NCBI RefSeq assembly: GCF_013141865.1
Contig: NZ_RCST01000001.1
Span: 496,001 to 560,000 of the forward strand
Direction: 5' to 3'
Length of the DNA: 64,000 nt
From: Methylomonas sp. ZR1
GTDB taxonomy: Bacteria; Pseudomonadota; Gammaproteobacteria; Methylococcales; Methylomonadaceae
Both the position numbers and the translations under genes were made by a program. How positions within the stretch are numbered: the first letter of the stretch is position 1; every line of letters begins with the position of its first letter. This document shows positions 45,146-53,904 of the stretch, piece by piece. The notes below the pieces were generated by a model. That model searched no databases and had not been told where the DNA came from. It worked only from the letters and a program-made list of their open reading frames with translations.

Positions 45146-46339
45146 ATGTCTTGGAATGAACCCGGCGGTGGTAAAAAAGACCCCTGGAGTGGTCGTAATG
45201 ATAAGAATGATCCACCCGATTTGGACGAGGTAATTCGTTCGCTACAGGACAAGCTGGGCGGTATTTTCGGTGGCGGTTCTAAAGGTGGTATCGGCAACGG
45301 CCCGTCAATGAAAGGTGTCGGTTTGCTGGCTGCAGGTGCAATCGTTCTATGGGGTTTGAGCGGGTTCTATACCGTCGACGAAGGTACGCGCGGCGTGGTG
45401 ACTCGCTTCGGTGCCTATGTCAATACCACACAGCCCGGTCTGAACTGGCATATCCCGTCGCCTATAGAGCAAGTGGCGGTCATCAATGTCGAGCAGCAAC
45501 GCTTTATTGAAGTGGGTTACCGTTCCGGTGGCGGGCAGGGTATGGGTTCAGTGCCTAAGGAAGCGATGATGCTGACTAAAGACGAAAATATCGTCGACGT
45601 CCGTTTAGCCGTCCAATACCAAGTCAAAGATGCCAAGGACTATGCGTTTAACGTACTCGACCCAGCCTCAACGCTGAAACAAGTCACCGAAAGCGTGCAG
45701 CGTGGCGTGATCGGTCGCAGTGATATGGACTTTGTGCTGACCGAAGGCCGTAGCGACATTGTTTTGGCGGTTAAGTCAGAAATTCAAGCGGTCATGGATG
45801 CCTACAAAACCGGTATTTTGATCACCAGCGTCAACTTGCAGGACGCACAGCCACCCGAACAAGTACAAGGATCCTTTGAAGATGCCATCAAGGCGCGGGA
45901 AGACAAGCAGCGCTTGATCAACGAAGCTGAAGCCTATTCTAACGACGTAGTGCCCAAAGCCCGTGGTGCTGCTTCACGTATTGTGCAGGAATCTGAAGCC
46001 TATAAAGAAAAAGTGATTGCCCGCGCAAACGGTGATGTCAGCCGCTTCTCGCAATTGCTGGCCGAATACAAAAAAGCACCGGCGGTAACCAAGCAGCGGA
46101 TGTATATCGAAGCAATGGAATTGGTCCTGGGCCGTTCCAACAACGTGCTGGTGGATGTGAAAGGCGGTAATAACATTATGTATCTGCCGTTGGAAAAGTT
46201 GGCGAATAAGGCTGCTGAAGATGCCGCCCCGGCCCCCGTAGTCAGTCACGAGCCGGTTTCTTTAAGCCCCCAACCTGTGAAAGAAATTAAAACCGATGTG
46301 CGCACGTCAAGCCGTGAACGCGATGTGAGAGGACGCTAA
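45146..46339 (+). CDS. hflK: FtsH-modulating membrane protease subunit HflK
   Basis: SPFH-family partner of HflC; together they cage FtsH and adjust its proteolysis. 397 residues from the ATG at 45146, chosen because GGAG is placed well before it. N-terminus is Gly/Lys-rich (GGGKKDPWSG), then one membrane helix (GLLAAGAIVLWGLSGFYTV), the prohibitin core DEGTRGVVTRFGAY, and the SPFH stretch down to about 330 (QPPEQVQGSFEDAIKAREDK). The C-terminus is Pro/Arg-rich. hflC follows one base after the stop. Confidence 0.95.
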   Translation: MSWNEPGGGKKDPWSGRNDKNDPPDLDEVIRSLQDKLGGIFGGGSKGGIGNGPSMKGVGLLAAGAIVLWGLSGFYTVDEGTRGVVTRFGAYVNTTQPGLNWHIPSPIEQVAVINVEQQRFIEVGYRSGGGQGMGSVPKEAMMLTKDENIVDVRLAVQYQVKDAKDYAFNVLDPASTLKQVTESVQRGVIGRSDMDFVLTEGRSDIVLAVKSEIQAVMDAYKTGILITSVNLQDAQPPEQVQGSFEDAIKAREDKQRLINEAEAYSNDVVPKARGAASRIVQESEAYKEKVIARANGDVSRFSQLLAEYKKAPAVTKQRMYIEAMELVLGRSNNVLVDVKGGNNIMYLPLEKLANKAAEDAAPAPVVSHEPVSLSPQPVKEIKTDVRTSSRERDVRGR

Positions 46340-46340
46340 G

Positions 46341-47195
46341 ATGGGAAATAAGATTTTAGTCGCCGTTGGCGCAGTAGTCATCTTGCTCTCGATGTCGGTA
46401 TTTACCGTGGCAGAAACCGAGCGGGTAATTAAGTTTCAATTAGGCGAGATTGTCGGTGCCGATTTTCAACCGGGCATGCACTTTAAACTACCGTTTATCA
46501 ATAATGTTAAAAAGTTCGAAGCGCGCATTCTGACGATGGATTCCACGCCGGAGCGCTTTTTAACGGCGGAAAAGAAAAATGTTATCGTTGATTCGTTTGT
46601 CAAATGGCGGATAGGTGATGTCAAGACCTTTTACACCACCGTTGCCGGTGATGTGAACCAGGCTAATATTCGTCTCGATCAAATCATCAAAGATTCTGCA
46701 CGCAGCGAGTTTAGCAAACGCGAGATCAAACAACTGGTATCTACGGATCGCAGTGCCATTCGCGATGCTTTGATTACCAATGTCTCGCCGCATGCAGCAA
46801 AATTAGGCATCACGATCGTTGACGTTCAAGTAAAACGCATTGATTTGCCGGCGGAAGTCAGCACCTCGGTTTATCAAAGAATGGAAGCCGAACGGGCGCG
46901 GGTGGCTCGGGAGTTCCGTTCACAAGGTTCGGAAGCCGCCGAGCGGATTCGCGCCGATGCTGATAAGCAGCGGGAGATCATTTTGGCCAACGCTTACCGC
47001 GATTCTGAAGTGATGCGAGGTGAAGGTGACGCTAAAGCTGCGGATATTTTCGCTAAAGCATACAGTGAAGACAGCGATTTCTTTGCGTTTTATCGCAGCC
47101 TGATAGCGTATAAAGAAAGCTTGGGCAAATCCGGCAACATCATGGTGCTGGAACCGAATTCCGACTTCTTCAAATATTTCAAGAATCAGAAATAA
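46341..47195 (+). CDS. hflC: FtsH-modulating membrane protease subunit HflC
   Basis: 284 residues. N-terminal membrane helix LVAVGAVVILLSMSVFTV, then SPFH core ETERVIKFQLGEIVGADF, PGMHFKLPF, and the coiled-coil region RVAREFRSQGSEAAERIRADAD characteristic of HflC. It lies one base downstream of hflK, as usual for this pair, and is followed by a hairpin at 47220. Confidence 0.96.
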   Translation: MGNKILVAVGAVVILLSMSVFTVAETERVIKFQLGEIVGADFQPGMHFKLPFINNVKKFEARILTMDSTPERFLTAEKKNVIVDSFVKWRIGDVKTFYTTVAGDVNQANIRLDQIIKDSARSEFSKREIKQLVSTDRSAIRDALITNVSPHAAKLGITIVDVQVKRIDLPAEVSTSVYQRMEAERARVAREFRSQGSEAAERIRADADKQREIILANAYRDSEVMRGEGDAKAADIFAKAYSEDSDFFAFYRSLIAYKESLGKSGNIMVLEPNSDFFKYFKNQK

Positions 47196-47219
47196 CCTCC
47201 GTTTGAATGACTAGTAGTC

Positions 47220-47244
47220 AAACGCCCCGCTATGCGGGGCGTTT
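47220..47244 (+). terminator. Probable terminator after hflC
   Basis: AAACGCCCCGC pairs with GCGGGGCGTTT around TAT, an 11-bp GC-rich stem. The T run is only three bases. Confidence 0.6.
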
Positions 47245-47265
47245 GCTGTGTTTGAGACAGACAAA

Positions 47266-48462
47266 ATGCAAAAAAAAGACACCTGGCTATTGCCGGAAGG
47301 AATTAGCGAAGTATTGCCGGAACAAGCCGCGCATCTGGAGAAGTTGCGCAGAAAGCTTTTGGATACTTTCGCCTGCTGGGGTTACCAGTTGGTCATTCCG
47401 CCGTTTGTGGACTTTCTCCACTCCTTGCTGATCGGTTCAGGACATGACCTGGATTTACAGACGTTTAAGCTGACCGATCAATTGAGTGGCGAAATGTTGG
47501 GGGTACGCGCGGATATGACGCCGCAAGTGGCGAGAATCGATGCTCATCACTTCCAGCACGACGGTCCAACTCGCTTATGCTATGCCGGTACCGTGCTGCA
47601 CACTTTGGGCGATCCTCTGGAAAAAAGCCGTAGCCCGATGCAAATTGGTGCTGAACTATACGGGCATGCCGGTCTGGAAAGCGATTACGAAGTCATCCAG
47701 TTAATGCTGGAAATGTTGGCGATTAGCGGTTTGCAAAACGTGCATCTGGATTTAGGGCATGTGGCTATCTACCGAGCTTTGGCTGAACATGCCGGTCTTG
47801 ATCCGCAACAGGAAGCTGAATTGTTCGATGTTCTGCAGCGTAAGGCCAGAACTGAGCTAGCGGAATTGCTTGCCGAGTTTAATATAGACGCGCGCTATAA
47901 AGACGTCTTCAATGCTTTGCCTAAACTGAATGGCGGCCGGGATGTACTTGATAAAGCTAAAGCCTTATTGACCGGTTTTGCCGGTGCTGATGAAATTGCC
48001 GGCGCCTTGGCGGATTTGCAGGGTATAGCCGATAAATTACGCCGAGATTTTCCGGCGTTGACGGTGAGTTTCGATTTGGCCGAGTTACGGGGTTATCACT
48101 ATCATACCGGCATGGTATTCGCCGCTTTCGTGCCTGCTTTGGGCAAGGAAATTGCCCGCGGCGGCCGCTACGATAATATCGGCGAAGTATTCGGCCGAGC
48201 GCGAGCCGCTACCGGTTTTAGTGCAGATTTAAAAGTATTGGCGGGCATGTATAAAGTCGATGACGAAGCAGCGCAGTTAGTGTTTGCCCCTTTTGCGGAA
48301 GATGCTGATTTGCGGGAAGCTATTAGAGATTTACGTGCGCAAGGCGTGGCAGTGATTCAACATCTGCCGGAACAACAAGGCGGCGCTGAACAGCAGGGCT
48401 GCAATGCTATTTTAGAAAAACACAATCAACGCTGGGTTGTTAAATCAATAAGCTGTCGTTAG
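47266..48462 (+). CDS. hisZ: ATP phosphoribosyltransferase regulatory subunit
   Basis: Histidyl-tRNA-synthetase-like subunit that pairs with short HisG for the first step of histidine synthesis. 398 residues from the ATG at 47266 (an upstream alternative start at 47248 is possible). Features: WLLPEGISEVLPEQA, VIPPFVDFLHSLL, VRADMTPQVARIDAHH, RLCYAGTVLHT, PMQIGAELYGHAGLESDYEV and, near the end, ARGGRYDNIGEVFGRARAATGFSADLK. It lacks the catalytic tRNA-charging features, as expected for HisZ. A short tandem duplication crosses its stop codon. Confidence 0.94.
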   Translation: MQKKDTWLLPEGISEVLPEQAAHLEKLRRKLLDTFACWGYQLVIPPFVDFLHSLLIGSGHDLDLQTFKLTDQLSGEMLGVRADMTPQVARIDAHHFQHDGPTRLCYAGTVLHTLGDPLEKSRSPMQIGAELYGHAGLESDYEVIQLMLEMLAISGLQNVHLDLGHVAIYRALAEHAGLDPQQEAELFDVLQRKARTELAELLAEFNIDARYKDVFNALPKLNGGRDVLDKAKALLTGFAGADEIAGALADLQGIADKLRRDFPALTVSFDLAELRGYHYHTGMVFAAFVPALGKEIARGGRYDNIGEVFGRARAATGFSADLKVLAGMYKVDDEAAQLVFAPFAEDADLREAIRDLRAQGVAVIQHLPEQQGGAEQQGCNAILEKHNQRWVVKSISCR

Positions 48463-48480
48463 ATCAATAAGCTGTCGTTA
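48444..48480. repeat. Tandem 18/19-bp duplication across the hisZ stop
   Basis: ATCAATAAGCTGTCGTTA occurs at 48444-48461 and again at 48463-48480. The hisZ TAG spans 48460-48462, so the last residues SISCR come from the first copy. Confidence 0.9.
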
Positions 48481-48489
48481 AACCACTAG

Positions 48490-49800
<1,311 letters not shown>

Positions 49801-49824
49801 CGCTTAAGCAATAAACCTGCCTTT

Positions 49825-49850
49825 AAGACGCTGAATATATTCAGCGTCTT
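49825..49850 (+). terminator. Probable terminator after purA
   Basis: AAGACGCTGAAT and ATTCAGCGTCTT form a 12-bp stem with a two-base loop centre; followed by TTAC. It is palindromic and could serve both strands. Confidence 0.6.
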
Positions 49851-49904
49851 TACAGTTTTAATCGTTCAGAAAATACAGCACCGCTGTTTCGGCTTATGCT
49901 GGGG

Positions 49905-50750
49905 TCAATCTCTAGCGACAGCTCTATTCCGGTTAGTAATCCAGTCGCTCCATGAGCCGGCGTAAAGTTTAGAACCCTTTAGTCCTGCAATTTCCATCGC
50001 TAACAGGTTATGGCAGGCGGTCACACCCGATCCGCACATATGTACTACTTGCTCGGCTGGATAAGGAGCTACTAGCGCGCTAAATTGCTGGTGTAACTGA
50101 GCGGCGGGTAAAAATAATCCCGATTTGTCCAGATTGGTGTGCAAGGGCCTATTTCGCGCTTTGGGTACATGGCCGGCTACTGGGTCTATAGGCTCTTGTC
50201 GACCATGGAAGCGTTCAGGTGTTCTGGCATCTATCAAGGTGATTTTTCGTGTCGCCAAACCGTTTGCCACTTGATCGGCATCCAGCCATTGTTTGTTGTC
50301 AAGATAGACGCGGAATTGACTGGCGGTAATTTTCGGAAGCACGGTAGTGACCGGCAAGTCTTGCTTTTGCCAGCGTGTAAATCCGCCATCCAGCACCGCG
50401 ACTTGAGTATGCCCCATCGTGCGTAGCAGCCACCACATCCGCCCGGCAAACGCGCCACCGGCATCGTCGTACACCACGATTTGACTGCGGTTGTTAACGC
50501 CCCAATCGCCTAGCTTTTTGCCTAATAATGTAAAGTCCGGTAATGGGTGGCGGCCGGTATAGGATCGCACTGGCGAAGACAAATCCTGGTTTAAATCAGC
50601 ATAGCGCGCACCGGGGATATGGCCTTGTCGATAGGATTTATAGCCGGCTGTCACATCGGCGAGCGAGAAACGGCAGTCGAATATTCGCCAATCCGGGTTG
50701 TCCAAATTAGCAGCCAGAGTGTCTGTGGAAACCAGTGTGGTGTAGGACAT
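49905..50750 (-). CDS. sseA: 3-mercaptopyruvate/thiosulfate sulfurtransferase (two rhodanese domains)
   Basis: 281 residues with two rhodanese domains, the first inactive (up to about 140) and the second with the catalytic loop HMCGSGVTACHNLLAM. The CGSGVTA loop is the form seen in 3-mercaptopyruvate sulfurtransferases (thiosulfate rhodaneses have CRxGxT/R). Domain 1 has DCRFSLADVTAGYKSYRQGHIPGARYA. Two bases separate it from the oxidoreductase gene upstream on the same strand. Confidence 0.88.
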   Translation of the reverse strand: MSYTTLVSTDTLAANLDNPDWRIFDCRFSLADVTAGYKSYRQGHIPGARYADLNQDLSSPVRSYTGRHPLPDFTLLGKKLGDWGVNNRSQIVVYDDAGGAFAGRMWWLLRTMGHTQVAVLDGGFTRWQKQDLPVTTVLPKITASQFRVYLDNKQWLDADQVANGLATRKITLIDARTPERFHGRQEPIDPVAGHVPKARNRPLHTNLDKSGLFLPAAQLHQQFSALVAPYPAEQVVHMCGSGVTACHNLLAMEIAGLKGSKLYAGSWSDWITNRNRAVARD

Positions 50751-50752
50751 GT

Positions 50753-51730
50753 TTAAACCTCCAAAATAATTTTACCGATATGTTGGTTGCTTTCCATGCG
50801 CTCGTGGGCTTGCGATGCCCTAGCTAGTGGAAAAACCGAATCGATGATAGGTTTGATTTGGCCGGATTCCAGTAGCGGCCAAACCTTTGCAAAAAGTTGT
50901 TGGGCTATTTTAGCCTTGAAGTTGTCGTCGCGGGGACGCAAGGTGGTGCCGGCGATGGTCAGGCGCTTCATCAATACGGATGCCAGATTGATTTCGCTCT
51001 TGCCGCCGTTTTGGATGGCAATCTGTTGGAGTCGGCCGTCGATAGTCAGGCATTTCAAGTTACGGGGCAAGTAGTCGCCGCCGATCATATCTAAAACGAC
51101 ATTAACGCCTTTGCCGCCAGTGTGATGCATAACGGCTTCGACAAAGTCCTGCTGCCGATAATTGATGCTCAGGTCCGCGCCGAGCTCTCGACAAAACTGG
51201 CATTTGTCATCGCTGCCGGCCGTCACAATCACTTGGCTACCGAAGACTTTACCGAGTTGAATCGCGCTGGTACCGATACCACTGGTCCCCCCATGAACTA
51301 ATAAACTTTCGCCGGCTTGCAGTTTCGCGCGATCAAATAGGTTGCTCCACACGGTAAAAAAAGTTTCCGGCAGCGCGGCGGCCTGAATAAAACTGAAGCC
51401 TTGAGGTATTGGCATGCAGCAACAGGCGCTTGCCAGGCAATATTCCGCATAACCGCCGCCGGTCAGCAATGCGCACACAGGGTCCCCAATGTTGAGATGT
51501 TTTACTTGGCTGCCGAGTTCAGCGATAGTGCCGGCTACTTCCAGGCCTAGAACCGGGGATGCGTCAGGTGGCGGGGGATACAGACCTTTGCGCTGCATCA
51601 GGTCTGGGCGGTTTACCCCGGCGGCAACGACTTTTATCAATACTTGATGTGGGGCGGGTGAGGGTAGAGCCTGATCGGCGACGATTAAATCGGTCAACTC
51701 AGCGGAGCGATAAATCTCGATGGCACGCAT
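50753..51730 (-). CDS. Zinc-free NAD(P)H quinone oxidoreductase (PIG3-like MDR family)
   Basis: 325 residues of the medium-chain dehydrogenase/reductase family. GroES-like domain with [21 protein letters not shown] and [13 protein letters not shown]; nucleotide fold with [23 protein letters not shown]-terminal [15 protein letters not shown]. The structural and catalytic zinc ligands are absent, so it is of the quinone reductase/PIG3 type. Operon with the sulfurtransferase, separated by two bases. Physiological substrate is unknown. Confidence 0.9.
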   Translation of the reverse strand: MRAIEIYRSAELTDLIVADQALPSPAPHQVLIKVVAAGVNRPDLMQRKGLYPPPPDASPVLGLEVAGTIAELGSQVKHLNIGDPVCALLTGGGYAEYCLASACCCMPIPQGFSFIQAAALPETFFTVWSNLFDRAKLQAGESLLVHGGTSGIGTSAIQLGKVFGSQVIVTAGSDDKCQFCRELGADLSINYRQQDFVEAVMHHTGGKGVNVVLDMIGGDYLPRNLKCLTIDGRLQQIAIQNGGKSEINLASVLMKRLTIAGTTLRPRDDNFKAKIAQQLFAKVWPLLESGQIKPIIDSVFPLARASQAHERMESNQHIGKIILEV

Positions 51731-51808
51731 GGTGTTAAGCTTTGCGGAGAGAGTAGCGTATTATATGCGCCGCATTTGACTAACAGTATTTTTTCAACGA
51801 GAGCATTC

Positions 51809-52837
51809 ATGATACGTGCAGGCATCGTCGGCGGCACCGGGTATACCGGCGTCGAATTATTAAGAATTTTGGTATTGCATCCCCAGGTCGAAGTGAGTGT
51901 GGTGACTTCGCGCGCGGATGCCGGAATGCGAGTGGATCAGTTGTATCCGAGTCTACGGGGTTGCTGTGATGTGACATTTAGCCTGCCGGAGCTGGATAAG
52001 TTAAAAGACTGCGATGTGGTGTTTTTCGCAACGCCAAACGGTACTGCGATGCTGATGGCTGAGGCATTGATGGAACTTGGTATCAAAGTCATCGACTTAT
52101 CCGCCGATTTCAGAATCAAAGACCGGCAGGAATGGGAGAAATGGTATGGCATGCAACATGCGAGCCCGGATCTCATTGCCGAAGCGGTCTATGGTTTGCC
52201 GGAAGTCAATCGGGAGCAGATTAAGCAGGCGCGCTTGATCGCATGCCCTGGGTGCTATCCGACTGCCGTGCAATTGGGATTTTTGCCGTTATTGGAGGTC
52301 GGAGCGATTGATGAGCAGTATTTGATCGCCGATGTGAAATCCGGTGTCAGTGGTGCGGGGCGCAAGGCGGAAATTTCTTCGTTGATGAGTGAGGCAGGTG
52401 AGAGTTTTAAGGCTTACGCAGTCTCCGGGCACAGACATTTGCCGGAAATCAGGCAGGGTTTGCAAAATGTCGCCAAACAGGCAGTTGGTTTAACTTTCGT
52501 GCCGCATCTGACGCCGATGATACGCGGTATTCACGCCACGCTGTATGGGCGTTTAAATAGGAAGTTGGATTTGCAAAGTTTGTTTGAAGAGAAGTATCGC
52601 GATGAAAGATTTGTCGATGTGTTGCCAAGCGGCAGTCATGCCGACACTCGCAACGTGCGCGGCAGTAATCGCTGTCAAATTGCCGTGCATCAACCGCAAG
52701 GCGGTGATACGGTAGTGATTTTGTCTGTGATTGATAACTTGGTGAAAGGCGCGTCGGGGCAGGCGGTGCAAAATATGAATCTGATGTTCGGGCTGCCCGA
52801 GTATCTGTCTTTAGAGACGGTTGCTTTATATCCTTAA
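51809..52837 (+). CDS. argC: N-acetyl-gamma-glutamyl-phosphate reductase
   Basis: NADPH reductase of arginine synthesis. 342 residues from the ATG at 51809, which has GAGAG before it; the frame is open further upstream. N-terminal [17 protein letters not shown], catalytic cysteine in [28 protein letters not shown], substrate histidine HRHLPEI, and [12 protein letters not shown] strong terminator follows. Confidence 0.97.
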   Translation: MIRAGIVGGTGYTGVELLRILVLHPQVEVSVVTSRADAGMRVDQLYPSLRGCCDVTFSLPELDKLKDCDVVFFATPNGTAMLMAEALMELGIKVIDLSADFRIKDRQEWEKWYGMQHASPDLIAEAVYGLPEVNREQIKQARLIACPGCYPTAVQLGFLPLLEVGAIDEQYLIADVKSGVSGAGRKAEISSLMSEAGESFKAYAVSGHRHLPEIRQGLQNVAKQAVGLTFVPHLTPMIRGIHATLYGRLNRKLDLQSLFEEKYRDERFVDVLPSGSHADTRNVRGSNRCQIAVHQPQGGDTVVILSVIDNLVKGASGQAVQNMNLMFGLPEYLSLETVALYP

Positions 52838-52852
52838 TATGTGTGGTGCATA

Positions 52853-52892
52853 AAAAAACCGTCTTCCAGTTTGGTCTGGAAGACGGTTTTTT
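52853..52892. terminator. Bidirectional Rho-independent terminator between argC and the PEP-CTERM gene
   Basis: A long stem (AAAAAACCGTCTTCCAG with its complement, 17 bp) closed by a six-base loop carries A-run and T-run on both sides, so it can end transcription from either convergent gene. Confidence 0.92.
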
Positions 52893-52911
52893 ATTTAGAG
52901 CTTCTGTGCGC

Positions 52912-53670
52912 TTATGCGGCCAAGGCTTGGCTTTTGCGATTCATTCTCCAGCCCAGCATGCCGCCAGCCAGTAACAACAGGCTGGTTGGTTCCGGCACGC
53001 TGCCTGCACCGCCGCCACCGCCTGGCGTTCCTGCTGTGCCTTCAAGCTTGGTGAGCTTGAAGTAGTCGTTGCTGTTGTCGACGTTAGAGTCTCCCAAGCC
53101 GGAACCCCATCTGCTGCTGTACGCGCTAATCAGCCAAAGACTTGAAGACAGGCTGTTTGGGTTGATGTCTTCAGCCACGTCGCCAACGGTATTGTAACTA
53201 CCTACGAATTCCCAGCTGTTGCTAAGAAGACCGGAAATACTTTTTCCGGAAATATCTGCTGCGCCAGTGAGCGCACCGGTAGCCGGTACTGCGCCGGTGT
53301 ACCTGAGAACCGATATATCTGAGTCGTAGGCTGTGGTATCCGGCCAACCGACAGTTAGTTTGTCTAAAATCGTGCTGCCATCAAACCGAAATAGCACCGC
53401 TTCGATTCTGCCGTTGTTATCAACCGCATGGTCTGGGTAGCTATTTGTCGTCTCCGAGCCGCTTAATACACCCAGGCCGTTAGCACTACCGTACCAAGCC
53501 AGTGTGGCTGCTGAAAAAGTTGAAGTGCTTGTAGTCCCAACTGAGTATGCAGCCATACTTTGAATGCCCGTCGGTGTCACTGAACTAGTACCGTTTATAG
53601 TCCATATGGTGGCGTTAACCGACCACGGGGCCAGCAGCAGAGTTGCTATAGCCAAGAGTTTTGGGGTCAT
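52912..53670 (-). CDS. PEP-CTERM sorted exported protein
   Basis: 252 residues. Signal peptide ends near residue 20 (LLAIATLLLAPWSVNA). The body has long Ser/Thr/Gly-rich strands and no catalytic motif I recognise. C-terminal GSVPEPTSLLLLAGGMLGW then RMNRKSQALAA is the classic PEP-CTERM tag, with VPEP rather than the VPVPGAVWLFGSA form of the two proteins near 6-8 kb. An upstream GG-N10-GC promoter (53781-53796) fits PEP-CTERM regulons driven by sigma-54. The neighbouring prsT is on the same strand. Confidence 0.85.
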   Translation of the reverse strand: MTPKLLAIATLLLAPWSVNATIWTINGTSSVTPTGIQSMAAYSVGTTSTSTFSAATLAWYGSANGLGVLSGSETTNSYPDHAVDNNGRIEAVLFRFDGSTILDKLTVGWPDTTAYDSDISVLRYTGAVPATGALTGAADISGKSISGLLSNSWEFVGSYNTVGDVAEDINPNSLSSSLWLISAYSSRWGSGLGDSNVDNSNDYFKLTKLEGTAGTPGGGGGAGSVPEPTSLLLLAGGMLGWRMNRKSQALAA

Positions 53671-53780
53671 AATGTCCTCGCAATTTTTGAAATTTTACCT
53701 TCCGGTATTGTCTTCGTCGGCCTGGAAATAACCATTGTACTATTGGTCATGAACAAAGTTTTACGGTCTGTTTATATCTG

Positions 53781-53796
53781 AGCACTTATTGGGCCA
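53781..53796 (-). promoter_or_regulatory. Sigma-54 promoter of the PEP-CTERM gene
   Basis: On the minus strand TGGCCCAATAAGTGCT: GG and GC 10 bases apart with good flanks (TGGC, TGCT). The transcript would start near 53770, about 100 bases before the ATG. The activator is inferred to be a PrsR-type protein outside the window. Confidence 0.6.
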
Positions 53797-53904
53797 TAGT
53801 AAAAATTATTATTCTAATACAATGCGTTAATTGTTTTTTTGTGAATAAAATAAGTCGGCGATTACGCATGGTGTAAAAAATTACGACATGTTTTGAAAAA
53901 TCGA

